Below are positions 17,316-24,086 of a DNA stretch of 64,000 bases, in pieces. Location: contig NZ_CP108100.1 of the NCBI RefSeq assembly GCF_036195045.1, positions 6,138,001 to 6,202,000 on the forward strand. The letters are read 5' to 3'. The DNA is from Streptomyces sp. NBC_00236 (GTDB lineage: Bacteria > Actinomycetota > Actinomycetes > Streptomycetales > Streptomycetaceae). Numbering within the stretch: the first letter of the stretch is position 1; every line of letters starts with the position of its first letter. The notes beneath the pieces are model-generated. The model ran no database searches, was not told where the DNA came from, and saw only the letters and a list, made by a program, of their open reading frames with translations. Position numbers and translations under genes: made by a program.

Positions 17316-17873
17316 ATGACCACCAGCGCGACGAAAACCCCCGACACGGCCCCGGCCCCGGCCCTCAGCGCCGAGCGCTCCGACCTGCTGGAGATGCTGG
17401 ACAAGCACCGGCACTTCCTCCGCTTCACGACCCGGGACCTCACCGACGAGCAGGCCGGACTGCGCACCACGGTGAGCGAGCTGTGTCTGGGCGGGCTCAT
17501 CAAGCACGTCACCGCAGGCGAGCGGAGTTGGGCGAACTTCATCGTGGACGGCCCGTCGGCCATGCCGGACTTCACCGCGATGACCGAGGCCGACTGGGCG
17601 AGCCGGGCCGACGATTTCCGCATGCTGCCCGGCGAGACGCTGGCCGGCGTGCTGGCCGACTACGCGGAGGCGGCCCGCCGTACCGACGACCTGATCGCCA
17701 ACCTCCCTGACCTGAACGCCACCCAGCCGCTGCCCAAGGCCCCGTGGTTCGAGGGCGACGCGCACTGGTCGGCCCGCCGGGTGCTGATGCACATCATGAC
17801 CGAGACCGCTCAGCACGCCGGCCACGCCGACATCATCCGGGAGGCGATCGACGGCGCCAAGAGCATGGGCTGA
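17316..17873 (+). CDS. DinB/DUF664 family protein
   Basis: 185 residues. A four-helix-bundle pattern carries the family's metal-ligand positions: GGLIKHVTAGERSWANF (first His) and LMHIMTETAQHAGHADIIREAIDG (HxxxH-type cluster). ATG 17316 was preferred over the upstream in-frame ATG 17277 because GAAGG lies just before it and the Ala/Pro-rich N-terminus after it is typical. Actinobacterial relatives are often mycothiol-dependent transferases or maleylpyruvate isomerase-like; function here is inferred at superfamily level only. Confidence 0.85.
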   Translation: MTTSATKTPDTAPAPALSAERSDLLEMLDKHRHFLRFTTRDLTDEQAGLRTTVSELCLGGLIKHVTAGERSWANFIVDGPSAMPDFTAMTEADWASRADDFRMLPGETLAGVLADYAEAARRTDDLIANLPDLNATQPLPKAPWFEGDAHWSARRVLMHIMTETAQHAGHADIIREAIDGAKSMG

Positions 17874-17919
17874 ACGCCGGCCCCAGGTCATGTCGGGCGG
17901 GAACACCCCAGAAGACGAC

Positions 17920-18127
17920 CACGGCACGACGCCGTGGTCGTCGGACAGCTGCCCCGTGGGGCCGTCGTGGGGCAGAGCCGCGGTCCGGATGGTGATCGCG
18001 GCGCCCTGTTCAGGGGGTTGCGCACCGCTGAACGCCTTGGCGCCGGTGGCCACATAGCCGGGAACGCGCTGTTGGTCAGGATGGTGGTGCCGCTCAGTTC
18101 ACGGGAGTACTGAAGAGTGACGGCGTT
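17920..18127 (-). pseudogene. Remnant of a short-chain dehydrogenase/reductase (C-terminal part, frameshifted)
   Basis: Read on the minus strand from about 18127, one frame gives SNAVTLQYSRELSGTTILTN followed by SAFP, the SDR segment that follows the catalytic Lys. After a one-base deletion near 18063 the next frame continues GYVATGAKAFSGAQ and ends with DDGVVPW-like residues (LSDDHGVVPW), the usual C-terminus of carbonyl-reductase-type SDRs. No N-terminal Rossmann part or YxxxK is found upstream. It is therefore a decayed fragment, not a gene. Confidence 0.65.
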
Positions 18128-18196
18128 TGAGAACGGCCGGGACGGCTCCTCTCGCCGCTTGCCCGGCCCTTGACCACCGGCATGTAGGTTCCGGCC

Positions 18197-18694
18197 ATGA
18201 CTGAGGAATGGCGGACGGACCGGATTGGGGCTGCTCTGAGGGGTGAGAACCCCACCGTCCTGCGTCGGTTGACGTCAGGGTTTGCGGTGATCGGGGACGT
18301 TCAGTTTCTGCCGGGGTATTCGGTTCTTCTCGTGGACCAACCGGATGTACAGCGGCTGTCCGACCTGCCGAAGGCGAAGCGGTTGTCGTTCCTGACCGAC
18401 ATGGAGCAGCTCGGTGAAGCGGTTGAGCAGGCCTGCCGACGGCTGGATCCTGCATTCCGACGGGTGAACCTGGAGATCCTGGGTAACACGGACCCGTTCC
18501 TGCATGCGCATGTGTGGCCGCGGTTCGAGTGGGAGCCGGCCCATGCGGTGAGGTCTCCGGTGTGGCTGTATCCGCGTGATCGTTGGAGTGACGAGCAGTT
18601 CAGACTCGGTCCGCAGCATGACGTGCTGAGGGAAGCGATCGCCGGCGAACTCGACCGCCTGTCCGATGTGCCCCCGTGGGCGCCCGAGCGCTGA
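18197..18694 (+). CDS. HIT-family nucleotide hydrolase
   Basis: 165 residues. A beta-sheet core (GDVQFLPGYSVLLVDQP) is followed by a helix with KAKRLSFLTDMEQLGEA and the histidine-triad region PFLHAHVWPRFEWEP, an abbreviated HxHxxPR form of the HIT motif seen in actinobacterial diadenosine-tetraphosphate hydrolase-like proteins. It probably hydrolyses or transfers NMP from nucleotide conjugates. The codon usage (GTT, GGG, CGG mixed) looks slightly less biased than that of neighbours. The flanking DNA on both sides is gene-poor and contains decayed fragments. Confidence 0.8.
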   Translation: MTEEWRTDRIGAALRGENPTVLRRLTSGFAVIGDVQFLPGYSVLLVDQPDVQRLSDLPKAKRLSFLTDMEQLGEAVEQACRRLDPAFRRVNLEILGNTDPFLHAHVWPRFEWEPAHAVRSPVWLYPRDRWSDEQFRLGPQHDVLREAIAGELDRLSDVPPWAPER

Positions 18695-19175
18695 GCGTGG
18701 TTCTGCTTCAGCAGCTTTCCCCCGGTGCAGTAGCTTTCCGCAGCAACGTGGGTGCACCCATGCGAACGACCAGCTGCCGCAGCGCAGGACACCCGGAGGA
18801 TCCGGCCATGCCCCGAGAGGCTCCGTACCTCGCGGTGGCCGACGTGCGCGATGGGCGACCACGGTCTCCAGGCAGGTGTGGCAGGGCCGGGTCGTCCGGC
18901 TCGCGACACTGGTCACCTGTCCGCTGACCGTCCTCATGCCCCTGGCGCGACCGGGTTGGAGCGTCGGTATGACGTTGAGCGCCCTGCCCCACGTCCTGTC
19001 ACCGCTTCGGACGAGCGCACGCTGCCCGAGCGAAGTCTGCAGGCGAGTTGAGAGCGATGTGCGTGCGGCGGATGCGGCCGGGGCGGCCTCGTGGCGACAG
19101 GAGCGCCCACATCACTCTCGACTCGGGATTCGTGAAGGGGCGAGCAGGGCGCAGCGGCCGTGACGGGCGGGAACG
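18695..19175. other. Gene-poor stretch; possible decayed transporter fragment
   Basis: No intact gene is supported here. One plus-strand frame (about 18855-18995) reads RLATLVTCPLTVLMPLARPGW, which resembles a membrane helix of an MFS permease, but it is not preceded or followed by family sequence and no start fits. I see no RNA gene, repeat or clear regulatory site in the rest. Confidence 0.3.
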
Positions 19176-19225
19176 CCGAGCGCCCGCCGTCCTCCCCGGG
19201 AGGGGCGGAAGGCGGGCGCGCTCGG
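19176..19225 (-). terminator. Hairpin terminator downstream of yceI
   Basis: CCGAGCGCCCGCC pairs with GGCGGGCGCGCTCGG across a 22-nt centre that itself contains a small CCTCCCC/GGGGAGG-like hairpin. It lies 20 nt beyond the YceI stop codon. Confidence 0.55.
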
Positions 19226-19244
19226 TGCGGGTGTCCCCGGGGGA

Positions 19245-19859
19245 TCAGGCCTGCGGAGCGGCGGCCTTGATCGCGGAGATGTCGAAGTTCAGCTTGACCT
19301 TGTCGCTGACCATGACGCCACCGGTCTCCAGCGCGGCGTTCCACGTGAGGCCCCAGTCGGAGCGCAGGATGTCCGCGCTGCCCTCGAAGCCGACGCGCTC
19401 GTTGCCGTAGACGTCCGTCGCGGAGCCGTTGAACTCCAGGTCGATGGCGAGCGGGCGGGTGACGTCCTTGATGGTGAGGTCGCCGGTGACGCGGTACTTG
19501 TCGCCGCCCAGCTGCTCGGCAGCGGTCGAGCGGAACGTCATGAGGGGGAACTTCTCGGCGTCGAAGAAGTCGCCGCTGACCAGGTGGCCGTCGCGGTCGG
19601 CGATGCCGGTGTCCACGCTGGCGATCTTGACGTCGATCGAGGCGGTGGAGTTGGCCGGGTCACTGCCGTCCAGCTTCAGACTGCCCTCGTGCTCGCCGAA
19701 GGAGCCGCGCACGTTGGTGACCATCGCGTGACGGACGGTGAAGCCGATGCTGCTGTGGGCCGGGTCGATCGCGTAGTCGCCGGTGAGGGCGGCCAGGGCC
19801 GGGTCGACGGCGGTGGTGGCGGCGGGGGCGTCGTTGTTCTTGCGGTTGAACAGAGCCAT
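19245..19859 (-). CDS. YceI-family protein
   Basis: 204 residues. The YceI lipocalin-like domain (about 28-198) opens with GDYAIDPAHSSIGFTVRHAMVTNVRGSF and contains ASIDVKIASVDTGIADRDGHL and the terminal GLTWNAALETGGVMVSDKVKL. No signal peptide is visible; the N-terminus (MALFNRKNNDAP) is hydrophilic, so unlike E. coli YceI this form is probably cytoplasmic. Family members bind polyisoprenoids or other amphiphiles in a hydrophobic pocket. The ATG is preceded by GAGGAG. Promoter DNA upstream is unusually AT-rich for this genome and holds TTCAA repeats. Confidence 0.92.
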   Translation of the reverse strand: MALFNRKNNDAPAATTAVDPALAALTGDYAIDPAHSSIGFTVRHAMVTNVRGSFGEHEGSLKLDGSDPANSTASIDVKIASVDTGIADRDGHLVSGDFFDAEKFPLMTFRSTAAEQLGGDKYRVTGDLTIKDVTRPLAIDLEFNGSATDVYGNERVGFEGSADILRSDWGLTWNAALETGGVMVSDKVKLNFDISAIKAAAPQA

Positions 19860-19937
19860 GGCTCCTCCTCGGGGACGTGATCGAGCGGGGCTCGAAGTGG
19901 TTGTTTAACCTTCAACGAGATTCACTGTAGACCTATC

Positions 19938-19952
19938 TTGTTCAAAGTTCAA
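19938..19952 (-). promoter_or_regulatory. AT-rich quasi-palindrome upstream of yceI
   Basis: TTGTTCAAAGTTCAA (its complement reads TTGAACTTTGAACAA) is an interrupted dyad about 80 bp before the YceI start, with a further TTCAA element at 19912-19916. The form fits a MarR-like operator overlapping a promoter; no regulator gene is adjacent. Confidence 0.35.
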
Positions 19953-20107
19953 CATCTACGGCGCCGACTGTTACGTGAGGAGGTGCGGCGAGGGGTTCGG
20001 GGCGGGCGCGATTTCACGTGAACGTCACCGCAGGCCCTCTGGCGGACGCGCGTAGAACTCGGGCAGTATCCTCCCTGTCTCATTGTCATGCACAGGAGGA
20101 GTTCCTC

Positions 20108-20629
20108 ATGGTGTCCCGTATGACGCTGCGCCCCGTCCTGACCGCCCTCGCCCTCGTGCTCGGCGTCCTCTTCGCCCCCGGAATCGGTGTCGTCGCCGGT
20201 ACGACGGACGCCTACGCCGTCACCAAGCTCACCCACAGCCAGGCGACCGCCCGGTTCAGCTCGTCCGGCATCACGTGGTCGTCCTCCGGCGGCTGCTCCA
20301 ACCGCAACGTCTCCACCTGCACCTCGTTCGACCAGCTCAACCTGGCGACCGCCCAGGGCGCTCAGACCCTCAAGAGCGCCACGGGATGCGCGCTCAACAT
20401 CACCGGCGGCACCGAGACCGGGCACGCCAGTGGCACGTACTCGCACTGGAACGGCTACAAGCTCGACTTCGGCAAGACCACCTGTCTCACCAACTACGTG
20501 CACGGCGTGTTCAGTTACATAGGCGTGCGCGGTGACGGCGCGCCCCAGTACAAGTCCGGCTCCGGCAACATCTACGCGGACGAGGGCAACCACTGGGACG
20601 TCACGTACTACAACTGCGGCGGCTGCTGA
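20108..20629 (+). CDS. Small secreted protein with VanX/M15-like zinc-site pattern
   Basis: 173 residues with a classical signal peptide (about 1-38, ending DAYA-VTKL) and AGGAGG before ATG 20108. The mature part begins LTHSQATARFSSSGITWSSS and contains four to six Cys, probably disulphide-bonded. SHWNGYKLD gives His113-x6-Asp120 and DEGNHWD gives Glu159-x2-His162. This is the ligand/catalytic order of LAS-type D,D-peptidases (VanX: His116-x6-Asp123 and Glu181-x2-His184). I infer a secreted zinc D,D-peptidase-like protein, possibly acting on peptidoglycan peptides. It is usually annotated as hypothetical; the activity is unproven. Confidence 0.7.
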   Translation: MVSRMTLRPVLTALALVLGVLFAPGIGVVAGTTDAYAVTKLTHSQATARFSSSGITWSSSGGCSNRNVSTCTSFDQLNLATAQGAQTLKSATGCALNITGGTETGHASGTYSHWNGYKLDFGKTTCLTNYVHGVFSYIGVRGDGAPQYKSGSGNIYADEGNHWDVTYYNCGGC

Positions 20630-20671
20630 CCCGCGCCACCTGCCCGGAGCCCCGCGGGCCCGGCCGCCGGG

Positions 20672-21292
20672 CTACCGGGACCCGCGGCCGGGGGCCGACG
20701 GGGTGCGTTGCCGCAGGCGCTCGCCCTGCGGCCCGAACATGACCAGGTACTCGACCGGCCCGCCGGGTCCGGCGTTCGCGACCCCGTGGGCGGTACGGGT
20801 GTCGAACTCGGCGACGTCCCCGGCGGCCAGGATCAGGTCCTGCTCGCCGAGTGCCAGCCAGAGCCGCCCGTACAGGACGCACAGCCACTCGTAGCCGTCG
20901 TGGGTGATCTGCCGCGGCCGCCCGGGCGGCTCCTCGACGGGCGGCAGGACGTGCTTGTGCGCGTGCAGGCCCCCTACGTACGGGGTCAGCGGCAGCACCG
21001 CCTTGTCGTCGCCGAAGCGCTGCGAGGTGGAGATGCGGGGCCCGGACTCCGGGGCGTTGCCGGCCAGTTCGTCCAGCGGGACGCCGTACTCCTTCGCCAG
21101 CCGCAGAAGCACCTCCAGCGTCGGCCTGCGCCGGCCCGTCTCGACGCGCGACAGCGTGCTGAGGGAGATGCCGGTCGCGCGGCTGACGCCGGTGAGCGTG
21201 GCGCCGCGGTGTTCGCGCGCGGCCCGCAGCCGGGGGCCCATGGCCGCTGTCGCGGCGGCTGTCCCGTCGTCCGTCGACCCGCCGTCCGTCAT
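20672..21292 (-). CDS. XRE-family regulator with C-terminal cupin
   Basis: 206 residues. The helix-turn-helix (about 20-75) has LRAAREHRGATLTGVSRATG and ISLSTLSRVETGRRRPTL; the cupin_2 domain (about 110-195) has HDGYEWLCVLYGRLWLALG and HGVANAGPGGPVEYLVMFG. ATG 21292 precedes the short Ala/Thr-rich leader before the HTH. This architecture is that of small-molecule-responsive repressors such as PuuR-like proteins. It is divergently transcribed from the epoxide hydrolase gene (144 bp between starts) and likely regulates it. Confidence 0.9.
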   Translation of the reverse strand: MTDGGSTDDGTAAATAAMGPRLRAAREHRGATLTGVSRATGISLSTLSRVETGRRRPTLEVLLRLAKEYGVPLDELAGNAPESGPRISTSQRFGDDKAVLPLTPYVGGLHAHKHVLPPVEEPPGRPRQITHDGYEWLCVLYGRLWLALGEQDLILAAGDVAEFDTRTAHGVANAGPGGPVEYLVMFGPQGERLRQRTPSAPGRGSR

Positions 21293-21436
21293 ACCCGCCC
21301 CGCTCCTTCCGGTCGCGCCACGTCCACCGCTCCCTGCTGCAAGTTTGCCAGCCTGGCAAGGCTTCTCGCATCCGGTGGCCGCGGCGTCGCATGATCGACG
21401 GGTAGCCGCGTCCGCCCGTGAACCGAGGAGAACCCC

Positions 21437-22423
21437 ATGCAGCCCGAGCTGTCCGCAGGCCTTCGCCACCGCACCGTCGAAGCGCCGGCCGGGCGCCTCC
21501 ACCTGGTCGAGCAGGGGACCGGCCCGCTGGTCCTCCTCGTCCACGGCTTCCCCGAGTCCTGGTACTCCTGGCGGCGCCAGCTCCCGGCGCTCGCCGCAGC
21601 CGGGTACCGGGCGGTGGCGCTCGATGTGCGTGGCTACGGCCGCTCCTCCAGGCCGGCCGCGGCCGACGCCTACCGGATGCTCGACCTGGTGGAGGACAAC
21701 GTCGCCGTCGTGCGCGCCCTCGGGGAGGAGAGCGCCGTGGTCGTCGGCCACGACTGGGGCTCCAACATCGCGGCCACCTCCGCCCTGCTCCACCCGGAGG
21801 TCTTCCGCGCCGTCGCCCTGCTGAGCGTCCCCTACGCGCCGCCCGGCGGCCCCCGCCCCACCGATGTCTTCGGTCGCATCGGCGGCCCCGGGCAGGAGTT
21901 CTACGTCTCCTACTTCCAGGAGCCCGGGCGCGCGGAGGCGGAGATGGAACCCGACGTCCGCGGCTGGCTCGCGGGCTTCTACGCGGCCCTGTCCGCCGAC
22001 ACCATGCCCGCTGCGGGCGAGCCCGATCCGCACTTCGTGGCCCGCGAAGGCGGCCGTCTTCGCGACCGCTTCCCGGCCGGCGTGCTGCCCGCATGGCTGA
22101 CCGAGGACGATCTCGACGTCTACGCAGGGGAGTTCGAGCGCACCGGGATGACCGGGGCCCTCAACCGCTACCGCAACATGGACCGCGACTGGGAGGACCT
22201 CGCCCGGTACGAGGGGGCCCCGATCAGGCAGCCGTCCCTCTTCATCGGTGGTGCGGCGGATGCCTCCACGACGTGGATGGCCGATGCCATCGACGCCTTT
22301 CCCGCGACCCTCCCGGCCCTGACCGCCTCCCACCTGCTGGACGGCTGCGGCCATTGGATCCAGCAGGAGCGCCCCGACGAGGTCAACCGTCTGCTGACCG
22401 GCTGGCTCGGGCAGCTCGCGTGA
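21437..22423 (+). CDS. Alpha/beta hydrolase, epoxide hydrolase type
   Basis: 328 residues. Oxyanion loop HGFPESWYSWRRQLPAL, nucleophile elbow GHDWGSNIA (Asp nucleophile, as in epoxide hydrolases and haloalkane dehalogenases), cap domain about 145-235, and catalytic His in CGHWIQQERPDEVN are all present. The HGxP motif and cap length favour a soluble epoxide hydrolase. Cytoplasmic. The GAGGAG ribosome site lies 8 nt before the ATG. The divergent XRE/cupin gene is a plausible repressor. Confidence 0.9.
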   Translation: MQPELSAGLRHRTVEAPAGRLHLVEQGTGPLVLLVHGFPESWYSWRRQLPALAAAGYRAVALDVRGYGRSSRPAAADAYRMLDLVEDNVAVVRALGEESAVVVGHDWGSNIAATSALLHPEVFRAVALLSVPYAPPGGPRPTDVFGRIGGPGQEFYVSYFQEPGRAEAEMEPDVRGWLAGFYAALSADTMPAAGEPDPHFVAREGGRLRDRFPAGVLPAWLTEDDLDVYAGEFERTGMTGALNRYRNMDRDWEDLARYEGAPIRQPSLFIGGAADASTTWMADAIDAFPATLPALTASHLLDGCGHWIQQERPDEVNRLLTGWLGQLA

Positions 22424-22462
22424 CCGGCCGGGCCGGGACGGGGGAGCGCCGTGTCCAGGCCT

Positions 22463-22492
22463 GTGGCCCCCGTCCGCCGGGACGGGGGCCAC
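22463..22492. terminator. Bidirectional hairpin between epoxide hydrolase and GH64
   Basis: A perfect 13-bp stem (GTGGCCCCCGTCC) with a 4-nt loop lies between the convergent stops at 22423 and 22509. Confidence 0.7.
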
Positions 22493-22508
22493 GGACATGG
22501 GGGAGGGC

Positions 22509-23738
22509 TCAGGACCCCACGGTCACCGTGAAGCGCCTCGGGTTGCCGTCGTTGGCGGCGCCCGAGACGTCGGGCTCGCCGTCGGGGCGCACGTCGTCGT
22601 ACGGGAAGGCGTAGCCGATCGGGCTGTTGGCGTGGACGATGCGCGACCAGTGGTTGGTCACCGCGCCCTGGTAGTAGTCGGCCACCGTGGTCCCGTTGGG
22701 CTGGTCGGGGTGGCTGAGCATGATCGAGCGGTTGAAGCCCGCCGCCAGCCGGGCCAGCAGGCCCTTCTTGTCGTCGGAGTCCGCCGGGTTGTTGGTGAAC
22801 GGCCCGTGGTTGCAGGTGAAGATGTCCTTGGACACGGGCTTGGTGAAGGTGTGGCCGCCGTTGAAGGTCAGGGTGTCGCCGCTGACCCGCCCGGTGAAGA
22901 CACCGCGTCCGCCCTGGAGGCCGATCCGCAGATCGGTCGAGCGGTACTTCTCCCAGACCTCGTCGATCTGCGCGGTGAACAGGTCGCGGAACGGCATCTG
23001 GTCCGGCCGGTCGAAGAACGGGGCCATCAGGTTCTGCGGCGAGATGACCCGCAGCACGCTGCCGTCCGAGCCGCGCGTCACCAGCTGGTCCCACGGCTGA
23101 CCGTCTGCGGCGGCCTGCGCGGTGAGGCCGTCGGCGATCTTCTGTACGGCACCGTCGGGAAGCGGGGCCACCGTGTGGGTGGCGTCGCCCTCCAGCGTCA
23201 GGCCGATGGGCAGCGCCGTCACCAGGTCGACGTAGCTGATGTTCGCGTACAGCTGCTGCGGGTTGAACGTGAACTCGCAGAACGACCAGGTGCGCCCGTA
23301 GTTCGCGTCCGTGGACGTGGCGAAGGCCGGCTCGACCAGGGCGGGGCCCGGGTTGAGGTAGAAGTCCAGGGTGTCGTCGCGGACGAAGTAGACCCGGGCG
23401 CCGTACATCTGCGGAAGCGTCAGGACGACCGGGGCACCGCCCGCCGCGTTCAGCGGGATGGCGCAGTCGACCGGGAGCGGGGTCTGCGGCGCGGCGGGGG
23501 AGTCGGGGCGGTAGACGCTGCCGTCGGGCCGCAGCAGCACCCAGCGGTCGGTGCCCTGCTCGTGACCGGTGACGTAGGCGTTCACCCGGCCGGGCAGCGA
23601 GCGGTTCTCCAGGGCCAGTTCGCAGGTCGCGGCGGACGCGGACGCGTCCGGGCTCAGCGCGCTGCCCCAGAGGGGGTAGGTGAGCGCGGTGGCGGAGGCG
23701 GCGACGCCGCCGGAGAGGAACATTCTGCGCGAAATCAT
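22509..23738 (-). CDS. Secreted GH64 endo-beta-1,3-glucanase
   Basis: 409 residues. The twin-arginine-type N-terminus MISRRMFLSGGVAASATAL ends near SASAATCEL. The mature protein is one GH64 domain (about 38-405), with the thaumatin-like first region LALENRSLPGRVNAYVTGHE, a central TWSFCEFTFNP, and a terminal IGYAFPYDDVRPDG and NPRRFTVTVG. The family (laminaripentaose-producing beta-1,3-glucanases) attacks fungal and algal beta-1,3-glucan. Start 23738 was chosen because the signal sequence begins exactly there; the frame upstream is Pro/His-rich and overlaps regulatory DNA. A perfect LacI-type operator lies 121 bp upstream. Confidence 0.92.
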   Translation of the reverse strand: MISRRMFLSGGVAASATALTYPLWGSALSPDASASAATCELALENRSLPGRVNAYVTGHEQGTDRWVLLRPDGSVYRPDSPAAPQTPLPVDCAIPLNAAGGAPVVLTLPQMYGARVYFVRDDTLDFYLNPGPALVEPAFATSTDANYGRTWSFCEFTFNPQQLYANISYVDLVTALPIGLTLEGDATHTVAPLPDGAVQKIADGLTAQAAADGQPWDQLVTRGSDGSVLRVISPQNLMAPFFDRPDQMPFRDLFTAQIDEVWEKYRSTDLRIGLQGGRGVFTGRVSGDTLTFNGGHTFTKPVSKDIFTCNHGPFTNNPADSDDKKGLLARLAAGFNRSIMLSHPDQPNGTTVADYYQGAVTNHWSRIVHANSPIGYAFPYDDVRPDGEPDVSGAANDGNPRRFTVTVGS

Positions 23739-23859
23739 GGGGCGACTCCGGGTGTGTGGGGGGCCGCGGACGGGGTGGTCGTGCGGGGGAGGTGGAACGG
23801 AGGCGTCCGCGGTGCGCACCACTCTCGCGACGGCCGGGACAGGCGTCAAGACTTGCGAC

Positions 23860-23873
23860 TGAGAGCGCTCTCA
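23860..23873 (-). promoter_or_regulatory. LacI-family operator
   Basis: TGAGAGCGCTCTCA is a perfect 14-bp palindrome with the central CG and GAGCGCTC core typical of LacI/GalR-family operators in streptomycetes (CebR recognises TGGGAGCGCTCCCA). It lies 121 bp upstream of the GH64 start and 213 bp upstream of GH101, so it more likely governs the glucanase gene. The regulator is not in the window. Confidence 0.65.
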
Positions 23874-24050
23874 AAAGAAAGAAGTCTTCACAACTCGACG
23901 CAGGTGGCCGGTATTTGGCGGGGCGGCAGTGATCCAGTCACGTTGTGGTGATCAGGAACTGAACACGAAGGGCGCGACGACCTGCGGACATGGACTTGGA
24001 CTTACGCGGCGCGGTTGTTGGACTGGAGAGGCCCTCGGGGCCGTACGTCG

Positions 24051-24080
24051 TTGACGGTGTCACGACACGGCGACTACGCA
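24051..24080 (+). promoter_or_regulatory. Candidate promoter for leaderless GH101 mRNA
   Basis: TTGACG (24051-24056) and TACGCA (24075-24080) are spaced 18 bp apart and would start transcription at about 24087, which is the GH101 ATG. No ribosome-binding site precedes that ATG, which agrees with a leaderless transcript. Confidence 0.35.
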
Positions 24081-24086
24081 GAGCAC

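Larger units (their letters stand above)
23739..24086. other. Divergent regulatory region between GH64 and GH101
   Basis: 348 bp without a gene. It contains a LacI-type palindrome, a run of A-rich DNA (AAAAGAAAGAAG) just beyond it, and a candidate promoter close to the GH101 ATG. No other structure is evident. Confidence 0.6.

Noticed and set aside
19924..19940. GTAGACCT near yceI as a dre
   Set aside because: Only one half-site is present and the dyad partner is missing.
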